From Sphingomonadaceae bacterium (GTDB taxonomy: Bacteria; Pseudomonadota; Alphaproteobacteria; Sphingomonadales; Sphingomonadaceae): a DNA stretch of 64,000 bases. Below the pieces are notes generated by a model. That model saw only the letters and a list, made by a program, of their open reading frames with translations. It had not been told where the DNA came from and did no database searches. The stretch is taken from assembly GCA_025359445.1 (NCBI GenBank), contig JANYGB010000036.1, forward strand, positions 1 to 64,000, in the 5' to 3' direction. Below are positions 24,937 to 32,101 of the stretch, one piece after another (position 1 is the stretch's first letter; the number at the start of each line of letters is the position of its first letter). The position numbers and the translations under genes were made by a program.

Positions 24937-24965
24937 CAGGAAAATGGAGCGGGTGAAGGGAATCG
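24937..24965 (+). repeat. Right attachment-site repeat (overlaps tRNA-Gly 3' end)
   Basis: CAGGAAAATGGAGCGGG and following bases include the complement of the encoded CCA and acceptor strand of tRNA-Gly. It pairs with the degenerate left copy at 16078-16105. The tRNA reads intact, so the element supplied a functional 3' end on integration. Confidence 0.7.
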
Positions 24966-25018
24966 AACCCTCGTATTCAGCTTGGGAAGCTGCTGCTCTA
25001 CCATTGAGCTACACCCGC
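24945..25018 (-). tRNA. tRNA-Gly(CCC)
   Basis: The reverse complement starts GCGGGTGTAGCTCAATGG and has a D-arm, an anticodon stem GCAGC/GCTG, loop TTCCCAA with anticodon CCC, and T-arm GAGGGTTCGATTCCCTT. The acceptor CACCCGC pairs with GCGGGTG, followed by T and an encoded CCA. It closely resembles known glycine CCC tRNAs. The gene is used as the integration site of the island on its 3' side. Confidence 0.96.
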
Positions 25019-25115
25019 CCGGTGCCGCGGCCTTGCAATCGAGGGCGCGGGCGAAGGCGCGCCATTGCCATGCAGGCGCGAAACGGTCAACTGGGCTGTG
25101 TAGCAGGAGCGGGCC

Positions 25116-25913
25116 ATGACTGAGCAGACAATCACCATTACAAGCCATGGCGAAATCGAGGTCGTTGCGCTCAACCGTCCCGAGCGGCTCAATGCGATGG
25201 ACGAGCCGCTGATCGCGGCCTTGCTCGACTATTTCACCAAGCTGCCTGACCGGCTGGCAGTGCGCGTGGTGATTTTGCGCGGTGAAGGGCGGGCGTTCTG
25301 CGCCGGGCTCGACCTGACCGGCTGGCCGCGCGATCCCGATGCAGGTCCGGTCCATCAGGTGTGGCGGACCCAGCGGATGATCGCGAGTGTGATGCAGGCG
25401 ATGCGGCGCTGTCCGCAGCCGGTGATCGCGTGCGCACAGGGCCCCGCGTGTGGCGGCGGGTTTTCGCTGCTGCTGGCCTCCGACGTGCGCTATGCCGCAC
25501 CCGACCTGAGGATGAACGCGGCCTATATCAAGATTGGCCTCGGCGGCTGCGACATGGGCGCGAGCTATTTCCTGCCGCGGTTGGTGGGCGCATCGGTGGC
25601 GGCGGAATACCTGCTGACTGGCAAGTTCATGACTGCCGACAAGGCGCTTGCCTGTGGGCTGGTCAGCGAAGTGGTGCCGACCGAGGAACTGTTGGACAAG
25701 GCCCTGGCGCTCGCCGGGGAAATGCTGCTGACCGCGCCGATGGGGCTGCGCCTGACCAAGGACGCGCTCAACCTCAACATCGATGCGGCATCGATGGAGC
25801 ATGCCTTCGCGATCGAGGACCGCCAGCAAGTGATGCTGTCGGGCACCGCCGATACGGTTGAGGCGCGCGAGGCGTTTTTCGAAAAGCGCCCGCCGGTCTG
25901 GGGTGACCGCTAG
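25116..25913 (+). CDS. Enoyl-CoA hydratase/isomerase family protein
   Basis: A crotonase-fold enzyme acting on acyl-CoA thioesters. The 265 residues have LNRPERLNAMDEPL, the oxyanion-hole segments RAFCAGLDLTGW and ACAQGPACGGGFSLLLASDVRYA, then IGLGGCDMGASYFLPRLVG. Glu residues of classical hydratases are not obvious at GGCDMG, so isomerase or other chemistry is possible. AGGAG precedes ATG 25116. It is convergent with the next crotonase and shares four bases. Confidence 0.88.
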   Translation: MTEQTITITSHGEIEVVALNRPERLNAMDEPLIAALLDYFTKLPDRLAVRVVILRGEGRAFCAGLDLTGWPRDPDAGPVHQVWRTQRMIASVMQAMRRCPQPVIACAQGPACGGGFSLLLASDVRYAAPDLRMNAAYIKIGLGGCDMGASYFLPRLVGASVAAEYLLTGKFMTADKALACGLVSEVVPTEELLDKALALAGEMLLTAPMGLRLTKDALNLNIDAASMEHAFAIEDRQQVMLSGTADTVEAREAFFEKRPPVWGDR

Positions 25914-26695
25914 CCCGCTTGGCTGCGCCCGCGCTCCATCACCGCGCGGCGGCGGAGTTCGACTTCGGCCCCGCTGACGGCGGAATTGCGGGCTGAACTG
26001 GTGGCGTGTTCCAGTTCGAGCGCATCGCCGAAGGTGGCGGCGTAGCCCTGGTCGATCAACGCCTTGTAGGCCTGGATCATGCCCGGATCGGCGCTGGCCA
26101 TGTCGGCTGCGAGCGCAAGCACTGTTGGCAGCAATTCGTCGGCTGCGACCACCCGGTTGACCAAGCCCCACTGGCACGCGGTTGCCGCATCGAGGAAGTT
26201 GCCGGTGAGCGAAAGTTCCTTGGCGCGGCTGATTCCGATCATCCGGCTGAGCTTCTGCGACAGCCCCCAGCCCGGCATAATCCCGACCCGAGCGTGGGTA
26301 TCGGCGAACCGTGCATTGTCACTGGCAATCAGCACGTCGCAGGCGAGCGCGAGCTCGAACCCGCCGGTGATTGCCACCCCGTTGATCGCGCCGACCACCG
26401 GCTTGCGGCACTGCTCGACCGCCTTGACCGGGTTGGCCGCGGGCTGGCTGGCGTTGGCCGCGCCGAGACCTTCGATGCCAAGTTCTTTGAGATCGAGACC
26501 GGCGGTGAAAGCGCGGGTGCCAGCCCCGGTCAGCACCACCGCGCGGACGCTGTCGTCGCGATCGAGTTGGATCATTGCTTCGGCCAGCGCGGCGCGCAGA
26601 TCGCGCGACAAGGCGTTCATCGCGCCGGGACGGTTGAGCGTGACCAGTGCAACCGGGCCGTGACGCTCGATCAGGACAGTCGGTTCGCTGCTCAC
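25910..26695 (-). CDS. Enoyl-CoA hydratase (crotonase family)
   Basis: The 261 residues carry TLNRPGAMNALSRDLRAAL, TRAFTAGLDLKELG, GAINGVAITGGFELALACD and FADTHARVGIMPGWGLSQ, which include both oxyanion-hole regions and the catalytic-Glu region. A second crotonase lies convergently. Its start overlaps the stop of the upstream SDR gene (ATGA), placing it last in the catabolic operon 29234 to 25910. Hydration of an enoyl-CoA in beta-oxidation-like side-chain or ring-cleavage breakdown is likely. Confidence 0.9.
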   Translation of the reverse strand: MSSEPTVLIERHGPVALVTLNRPGAMNALSRDLRAALAEAMIQLDRDDSVRAVVLTGAGTRAFTAGLDLKELGIEGLGAANASQPAANPVKAVEQCRKPVVGAINGVAITGGFELALACDVLIASDNARFADTHARVGIMPGWGLSQKLSRMIGISRAKELSLTGNFLDAATACQWGLVNRVVAADELLPTVLALAADMASADPGMIQAYKALIDQGYAATFGDALELEHATSSARNSAVSGAEVELRRRAVMERGRSQAG

Positions 26696-27480
26696 ATCTT
26701 CCTCCGTGCGCTCTGCCCGTCATCGATCCGGATGATCGCACCGGTCACGCATTCGCTCGCCGGGGCGACCAAGTAGAGCAGCGTCGAATCCATCTGCTCG
26801 GGCACCGGCACCCGCCCGCGTGGCAGATGCTGGGCAGGGTTGCCGCCCATCCGCTCGAACATCCCGTCAGTCATTTCAGAGACGAACATGCCGGGCGCGA
26901 TCGCGTTGACGTTGATCCCGTAATGCGCCCACTCGACCGCCAAGGCTTCGGTCATCCGCGCGATCGCGGTTTTGGTCACTGCGTAAAGTGCCGCACCGCC
27001 GCCATCGTAGCGATAGTGCGCAACCGAGCTGATGTTGACGATCCGCCCCGGTTTCTCCGCCGCGATCAGCCGCCGCGCGACTTCGCAGGCAAGGATCCAC
27101 GGGCCGCGCAAGTTGACGCCGAGGACCTGGTCGATCAGCTCGGTGGTCATCTTGTGAGCGCGCTGAGCATCAGGCATCCCGGCGTTGTTGACCAGGATGT
27201 CGACTGTACCGAATGCTGCTTCACCCGCAGAAACGGCCGCCACAGCCGAAGCAGCATCGGTCGCGTCCATCTGCACCGCCAGCGCCTTGCCGCCGCTCGC
27301 CTTGATCTTGTCCGCCAGTGCCTGAAGCCGGTCGAGCCGCCGCGCCGCCAGCACCACCGCCGCGCCTTGCGCTGCCAGCACTTCGGCAAAGCGCGCGCCG
27401 AGGCCCGAGCTTGCACCGGTGACCAGCGCGACACGGCCAGTCAGGTCCGCCGAATTGTTGGGCAGTGTGTAGTTAGTCAT
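26692..27480 (-). CDS. SDR family oxidoreductase
   Basis: The 262-residue classical SDR begins MTNYTLPNNSADLTGRVALV. Motifs are TGASSGLGARF, NNAGMPD, Ser in NISSVAHY and YAVTK. It probably oxidises a 3-hydroxyacyl-CoA or a ring alcohol. ATG 27480 overlaps the end of the upstream isomerase-like gene by eight bases. Longer in-frame extensions are shadows of that gene. The next gene begins in its stop codon. Substrate is inferred from operon context only. Confidence 0.88.
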   Translation of the reverse strand: MTNYTLPNNSADLTGRVALVTGASSGLGARFAEVLAAQGAAVVLAARRLDRLQALADKIKASGGKALAVQMDATDAASAVAAVSAGEAAFGTVDILVNNAGMPDAQRAHKMTTELIDQVLGVNLRGPWILACEVARRLIAAEKPGRIVNISSVAHYRYDGGGAALYAVTKTAIARMTEALAVEWAHYGINVNAIAPGMFVSEMTDGMFERMGGNPAQHLPRGRVPVPEQMDSTLLYLVAPASECVTGAIIRIDDGQSARRKM

Positions 27481-28069
27481 TGTGTGCAGCCTCCAGAACA
27501 TCGCGCAGACGGTCTTTTCCGAAATACAATTCATCGCCGAGGAAGAAGCTAGGGATACCGAACACCCCGCGCGCGACGGCATTCTCGGTATTGGCGACAA
27601 GCTTCGCCTTGTTGTCCGGGTCAGCCGCCCCGGCGACCAAGGCATCGACCGGCAGCCCGGCCTCGCCTAGCAGGCCCGACCAGACTTCCGGATCGGCAAG
27701 CGCCAGGCCCTGTTCCCACATCCCGGTCATCATCGCCTCGATATAGTCCTCCGCGCATCCCAAAGCCTCAGCGGCCACCGCGCCGCGCATCATCAGCAGG
27801 GTGTTGACCGGGAAGTTCGGGTTCATCCGGAAATTGTTGATGTCGTGCCGGGCCATGAAGCGGCGCATTTCGAGCATGTCGTAATCGCGCTTGGCCGGGA
27901 TGTGGCCGTAGGCCTGCATCGGGCTTTGGTTGCCGGTTGCCTTGAAGATTCCGCCGAGCAGGACCGGGACATAGCGGAAGGCGAAGTCGCCCATGTCCTC
28001 GATCGCGCGGTGGACCATGTAGGCGTTGGGACTGCCGAAGTCGTAGAGAAATTCGATTTCGCGGGTCAT
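27473..28069 (-). CDS. 2-hydroxychromene-2-carboxylate isomerase-like (DsbA/GST-kappa fold)
   Basis: The 198-residue thioredoxin-fold protein has an inserted helical domain. EFLYDFGSPNAYMVHRAIED carries the Ser that binds glutathione in HCCA isomerases. VPVLLGGIFKATGN and GVFGIPSFFLGDELYFGKDRL (cis-Pro loop) complete the family pattern. There is no CxxC, so it is not a disulfide oxidase. In naphthalene-type pathways the enzyme isomerises a chromene ring. Here the operon suggests a glutathione-dependent step of aromatic or terpenoid breakdown. ATG 28069 overlaps the previous stop as TGATG. Confidence 0.85.
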   Translation of the reverse strand: MTREIEFLYDFGSPNAYMVHRAIEDMGDFAFRYVPVLLGGIFKATGNQSPMQAYGHIPAKRDYDMLEMRRFMARHDINNFRMNPNFPVNTLLMMRGAVAAEALGCAEDYIEAMMTGMWEQGLALADPEVWSGLLGEAGLPVDALVAGAADPDNKAKLVANTENAVARGVFGIPSFFLGDELYFGKDRLRDVLEAAHND

Positions 28070-28791
28070 CACCATGTCTCCCCGAATGGCCGGATTTCCT
28101 GCTCGAAGGTCCAGGCGCTTTTGGGCTGGTTGTACAGCGCGAGGTAGGCATCGGCGACTGCAGCGGGCGGCATCAGCAGATCGGGCTGCGCGGCGAGCGC
28201 TTCCGCGCCGATCCGTTCGATCACCCGGGCGCGAACCCATTCGGTATCGACTCCGCTGTCGATCACCAAGTGGGCAACGTGAATGCCCTGCGGCCAGAGT
28301 TCACGCGCCGCCGATTGCGCAGTGGCGCGCAGGCCGGCCTTGGCGGCGGCAAAAGCGGAGTAGCCCGGGTTGCCGCGCAGTCCAGCGGTTGCCCCGGTGA
28401 CGAAGATCTTGCCTTGCCCGCGCGGAACCATGATCCGCGCCGCTTCACGCACCGCGACGAACCCGGCGAAGCAGGCCATTTCCCAGACCTTGCGGAACAC
28501 CCGGTCGGTGGTCTCGGTCAGCGGAAACTGGACGTTGGCACCGACGTTGAAAATCACCAGCGCGAGCGGGGCGATGGCCTCGGCTTCGGCGAGGAAGGCG
28601 GTGAGATCCTCAGGTTCGCGCGCATCGAGGCTTCGCCCGGTCACTGCGCCGCCCAGCAACGGAGCGAGCTTATCCCCATTGCGCCGTCCGGCGTGGACCG
28701 CGAAGCCTTCGGCCGCGAACTTGCGCACGATCGCCGCGCCGATGTGATCGCCCGCGCCGATCACGGCGACGGACCCAGTAGGTGTGCTCAT
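28069..28791 (-). CDS. SDR family protein with Phe in place of catalytic Tyr
   Basis: The 240-residue SDR-fold protein has a divergent cofactor loop VIGAGDHIGAAIV, FNVGANVQFPL in place of NNAG, and FVTGATAGLRGNPG followed by AFAAAK where YxxxK is expected. The Phe removes the usual proton donor, although Lys is kept. A widespread sphingomonad/actinobacterial SDR subgroup shows this change. Activity, if any, may differ from classical SDRs. ATGA overlap with the upstream thioesterase and TGATG junction downstream place it inside the operon. Confidence 0.82.
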   Translation of the reverse strand: MSTPTGSVAVIGAGDHIGAAIVRKFAAEGFAVHAGRRNGDKLAPLLGGAVTGRSLDAREPEDLTAFLAEAEAIAPLALVIFNVGANVQFPLTETTDRVFRKVWEMACFAGFVAVREAARIMVPRGQGKIFVTGATAGLRGNPGYSAFAAAKAGLRATAQSAARELWPQGIHVAHLVIDSGVDTEWVRARVIERIGAEALAAQPDLLMPPAAVADAYLALYNQPKSAWTFEQEIRPFGETW

Positions 28792-29234
28792 TTGCGCTCC
28801 AATGAAATAATCGCGGCGGTCATCCGCGAGAGGCAGACCAGCTTACCCGCTTCGTCCTCAATCCTGATCGTCCAGACCTGGGTGGTACGGCCCAGGCTCT
28901 CGGGCCGGGCAGTCGCATAGACCCAGCCCGAATAGGCCGGGCGGATGTGGTTGGCGTTGATCTCCATGCCGACTGCAGCGAATTTTTCGCGGTCGACGCA
29001 ATAGCTTGCCGCGACCGAGGCGATGGTTTCGGCGAGCGCCACCGAAGCCCCGCCGTGAAGCCGCTGGAACGGCTGCTGGGTGCGTTCGTCAACCGGCATC
29101 CGCCCGCGAATCCAGTCATCGCCGCAATCGACGAATTCGATGCCGAGATGGCCGGGCAGGGCATTGGTGCCGAGCCCGGTCATCGGTGCGAGGTCGGGGC
29201 GAGTGCCGCCGAACCAGATCATTGCGTTGCTCAT
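28788..29234 (-). CDS. PaaI-type hotdog thioesterase
   Basis: The 148-residue hotdog-fold protein hydrolyses acyl- or aroyl-CoA. Motifs include LGIEFVDCGDDWIRGRMPV, FQRLHGGASVALAETIAS (HGG with downstream Glu as catalytic region) and INANHIRPAYSGWVYA. It is the first gene of the overlapping run and sits 43 bases after the monooxygenase. It probably releases CoA from a pathway intermediate. Confidence 0.9.
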   Translation of the reverse strand: MSNAMIWFGGTRPDLAPMTGLGTNALPGHLGIEFVDCGDDWIRGRMPVDERTQQPFQRLHGGASVALAETIASVAASYCVDREKFAAVGMEINANHIRPAYSGWVYATARPESLGRTTQVWTIRIEDEAGKLVCLSRMTAAIISLERK

Positions 29235-29276
29235 TGAAACCAGACTGGCGGGTTTGCAGCGGGCTGTAAATCCGCC

Positions 29277-30812
29277 TCAGGCCGGTTCGGCAACTTTCGC
29301 GCCAGCACGCACCCCGTCATAGAGATACTCGCTGCCATCGAGGTCGATCGCCGGGAATTCGTTCTTTTCGGCCCAGTAATCCTGATTGTGGCGCCATTCG
29401 GGCTTGTCGCCGCGCTTGGGCATCTTGTCGATGTCGCGCATCAGGTAGTTGGGGTTGAAGTTTTCTTCCTCGATCCACGGCAGGTGCGGCATGTTGTGGT
29501 CTTCCTCTCGCGGCGCGATCTCGACCTTGTGGACACCCAGTTCGTCCATGTGGTGCAGCAGCCGCGTCACAAAATCGCCGAGCATGTCGACGCGCAGCGT
29601 CCAGCTGGCACGGAAATAGCCAAACACGTGCGCCAGGTTGGGCACGCCGGTGAACATCATCCCGCGGTAGGTCAGCGTCTCGGCCCAGTCGACCGCGCGG
29701 CCGTCCACGCTGAACGGGATCTTGCCCATCACCGAGAGGTGGAAGCCGGTGCACGGGACGATGATGTCTGCCTCGATCTCCTGCCCTGACGAGGTGCGCA
29801 CGCCCTTTTCGGTAAACGTTTCGATGGTGTCGGTGACCACGCTCGCCTTGCCTGCGGCAACCGCCTTAAACATGTCGCCATCGGGCACGAACGCAAGCCG
29901 CTGCTGCCAGATCCGGTAGCGCGGGGTGAAGTGTTCGGAAAAGTCGAAATCGGGCCCGGTATAGGCGCGGATCGCGTCCTTCAGTTCCTCGACCACCGCG
30001 TCGGGTTCGTTGACGCAGCGCTGGCACAGCGCATCCTGATCGAACATAATCTGCGCGCGAACCACTCGGTGGATGGTCGGCTCGTCGATGCCGCCCGCAC
30101 GCAGCTTGTCGGCCAAGTCGTTCTGGTTGGGCGCGGCGAAGAAATAGGTCGGTGAGCGCTGCAGCATGGTGACGTGCGCAGCCTTTTCGGCAAAGGCCGG
30201 AACTACCGTGGCGGCGGTCGCGCCCGAACCGATCACCAGCACCTTCTTGCCGGTATAGTCGGTCTTGGGGTCCCACAGCTGGGCGTGGACCAGCGTGCCC
30301 TTGAACTTGTCCATCCCGGGCCATTCGGGCAGGTAGGGGTGCTCGTGATCGTAATAGCCCTGGCACATCCACAGGAAGCCTGCGGTGAAGTTATGCACGG
30401 CGCCGTCCTTGGTCTGCGCCTCGACCGTCCACAGGCTCGCCTTGCTGTCCCAGCTGCAGGCGGTGATGCGGTGACCATAGCGGATGTGCGGGGCGATCCC
30501 GTTTTCCTCGATCACCTCTTGCATGTAGGTGAGGATCGCCTCGGCGCTGGCGATCGGGGTGCCGACCCACGGCTTGAAACGGTAGCCGAAAGTGTAGAGA
30601 TCGCTGTCGGAACGGATACCGGGGTACTTGTGGGTTTCCCAAGTGCCGCCGAAGGTGTCCTTCATTTCGAGCACCGCATAGCTCTTGCCCGGGCACTGAT
30701 CTTGCAGGTGCCAGGCCGAGCCGATCCCGGAAATCCCCGCGCCGACGATCAGCACGTCGAAATGGGTGGTGGTCGCGGCAGCAGTAGGCTCTGCAAGTGC
30801 GGTGGCGCTCAT
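29277..30812 (-). CDS. Flavin-dependent Baeyer-Villiger-type monooxygenase
   Basis: The 511-residue FAD/NADPH enzyme inserts oxygen next to a ketone. The first Rossmann motif is VLIVGAGISGIGSAWHL, followed by GGTWETHKYPGIRSDSD. The fingerprint FKGTLVHAQLWD matches FxGxxxHxxxW(P/D). The second motif VLVIGSGATAATVVP binds NADPH. It leads the catabolic cluster, and a palindromic operator lies 20 bases upstream of its ATG. Cyclic ketone, terpenoid or steroid substrates are plausible but not determinable. Confidence 0.9.
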   Translation of the reverse strand: MSATALAEPTAAATTTHFDVLIVGAGISGIGSAWHLQDQCPGKSYAVLEMKDTFGGTWETHKYPGIRSDSDLYTFGYRFKPWVGTPIASAEAILTYMQEVIEENGIAPHIRYGHRITACSWDSKASLWTVEAQTKDGAVHNFTAGFLWMCQGYYDHEHPYLPEWPGMDKFKGTLVHAQLWDPKTDYTGKKVLVIGSGATAATVVPAFAEKAAHVTMLQRSPTYFFAAPNQNDLADKLRAGGIDEPTIHRVVRAQIMFDQDALCQRCVNEPDAVVEELKDAIRAYTGPDFDFSEHFTPRYRIWQQRLAFVPDGDMFKAVAAGKASVVTDTIETFTEKGVRTSSGQEIEADIIVPCTGFHLSVMGKIPFSVDGRAVDWAETLTYRGMMFTGVPNLAHVFGYFRASWTLRVDMLGDFVTRLLHHMDELGVHKVEIAPREEDHNMPHLPWIEEENFNPNYLMRDIDKMPKRGDKPEWRHNQDYWAEKNEFPAIDLDGSEYLYDGVRAGAKVAEPA

Positions 30813-30832
30813 CGGCGAATCCTCTCCAGCTT

Positions 30833-30850
30833 TTTAATTGAACGATTAAA
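30833..30850. promoter_or_regulatory. Palindromic operator candidate upstream of BVMO cluster
   Basis: TTTAATTGAACGATTAAA is a perfect 6-bp inverted repeat (TTTAAT-N6-ATTAAA) in otherwise GC-rich DNA, immediately before the first gene of the catabolic cluster. A related sequence occurs at 56744-56761 before the FMO-P450 pair. TetR-family repressors of such pathways bind sites of this kind. No such regulator is encoded in the window. Confidence 0.5.
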
Positions 30851-30891
30851 CGCGCAATCGCAGGCTTTGTGAAGCCGGTAATTGACCTTCG

Positions 30892-31479
30892 TCAAACACC
30901 GCCTTGCCACTGGCGTACCGCCTCCAGCGGCCAGACCAGCATCAACACATTGAGCGTCAGACTGTCGCGGATCATGAACAGCGTGAACAGTTCAAAGGCA
31001 ATGGCCATGGCCAGGCTGGCCTTCCACGGCAGCTTGCTCGCGATCCAGAAGCCCAGCGCCATGAAGCCGATGTCAGACAGCGAATTCAGCACGCTGTCGC
31101 CCTCGTAGCCATAGCTTACCGTCACCGCGCGGTAGCGGTCGATGATCAGCGGTGAATTTTCGAGCAGTTCCCACATGCCTTCGAAGGCGACCGCAATCGG
31201 CAACGCCCAGATCGCGGGTTTGCCGCCGAGCAGATGCCAGCGCTGCCACAACAGCCAGGCGAAAAAATAGAACAGTAACCCGTGGATCATGTGGCTGAAG
31301 CTGTACCAATCGGCGATGTGCTGGCTGTTCTCGGCCGACTGGACCACCCCCCACCACAGCTTGACAGTGCCGCAGGTGCAGATCGGCACGCGGCCCATGG
31401 CGAGCAGGGTGACCCCGATTGCCAGCCACATTGCAAGTGACAGGATCAGACCACGGCGATTGGGGAGCAAGCTGGTCAA
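30892..31479 (-). CDS. DUF2585 family membrane protein
   Basis: The 195-residue inner-membrane protein has an N-terminal helix LILSLAMWLAIGVTLLAMG. CTCGTVKLWWGVVQSAENSQHIADWYSFSHMIHGLLFYF follows (read from the sequence in two pieces), then two more hydrophobic segments. This conserved family of alpha- and other proteobacteria has unknown function. The start is TTG 31479 in the arrangement TTGA, sharing bases with the stop of the acetyltransferase gene, so translation is probably coupled. Confidence 0.82.
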   Translation of the reverse strand: MTSLLPNRRGLILSLAMWLAIGVTLLAMGRVPICTCGTVKLWWGVVQSAENSQHIADWYSFSHMIHGLLFYFFAWLLWQRWHLLGGKPAIWALPIAVAFEGMWELLENSPLIIDRYRAVTVSYGYEGDSVLNSLSDIGFMALGFWIASKLPWKASLAMAIAFELFTLFMIRDSLTLNVLMLVWPLEAVRQWQGGV

Positions 31480-32021
31480 ATGGGTTCCTCTTCGGGCGGC
31501 ACGCTGTCGCCGGGGCCCAGCGGCAACTGCATGTAGACCGTATCGAGCCAGCGCCCGTGCTTGCGCCCGCTGCTGCGGACCCGGCCGATATGTTCGAAGC
31601 CGAGCGCGGCGTGAAGCGCGATCGAACCCGGTTCGCCGCCGCCGATCACCGCGATCATCTGGCGGAAGCCCGCCACGGTCGAAGCTTCGAGTAAGGCCGC
31701 CAGCAGCGCCGCGCCGAGCCCCTGTCCGCGGCACTCATCGCGGATGTAGATGCTGTTCTCGCAGGTCATCCGATAGGCTGGCCGGTCGCGAAACTGGGCG
31801 ACATAGGCATAGCCGAGCACCATGCCGTCCGGTGCCGCAGCAACCAGCCACGGGGCACGTGCATCGACGACCCTGGCCAACCTTGCACCCATTTCGGCGC
31901 TGTCCGGCGCCTCGGTCTCGAAGGTGGCGGTGCCATGCAGCACATGGTGCGCATAGATCTCGGCCAGCGCTGCGGCATCGCTTGGCCGCGCGGTGCGGAT
32001 TGTGAATTCAATCGGGCTCAT
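31476..32021 (-). CDS. GNAT acetyltransferase, phosphinothricin-type
   Basis: The 181-residue GNAT protein transfers acetyl from acetyl-CoA to an amine. It has TIRTARPSDAAALAEIYAHH, NSIYIRDECRGQGLGAALLAAL (acetyl-CoA loop R-x-x-G-x-G/A) and ALHAALGFEHIGRVRSSG. These resemble Pat/YncA proteins acting on phosphinothricin or methionine sulfone analogues. It is divergent from the CrtI-like gene and overlaps the DUF2585 gene. Confidence 0.88.
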   Translation of the reverse strand: MSPIEFTIRTARPSDAAALAEIYAHHVLHGTATFETEAPDSAEMGARLARVVDARAPWLVAAAPDGMVLGYAYVAQFRDRPAYRMTCENSIYIRDECRGQGLGAALLAALLEASTVAGFRQMIAVIGGGEPGSIALHAALGFEHIGRVRSSGRKHGRWLDTVYMQLPLGPGDSVPPEEEPI

Positions 32022-32101
32022 TGCAGGCGATCATGCCGCAATGCGTGGCTCAGGCCAAGATCGTTGCGCTTGGCGCGGCGCGGCGTAGAGTCCGCGTTGT
32101 C

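Larger units (their letters stand above)
16078..24965. mobile_element. Integrated island in tRNA-Gly(CCC), about 8.9 kb
   Basis: The element lies between an imperfect direct repeat (16078-16105 and 24937-24965). It has a DUF4102-type integrase next to the tRNA, an AlpA/excisionase-like gene, a replication-type winged-helix gene, two small phage-island-type proteins, a restriction enzyme of type ISP and an Abi_2 protein. All are on the minus strand. Arm-type repeats with GGGGGTA cores lie just inside both ends. No capsid, terminase or conjugation genes are seen, so it is more like a P4-type satellite or defence island than a prophage. Confidence 0.8.

Noticed and set aside
16078..24965. Island as a complete prophage
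   Set aside because: No terminase large subunit, portal, capsid, tail or lysis genes are present; the small HGG-motif protein alone is not evidence of a phage packaging module.
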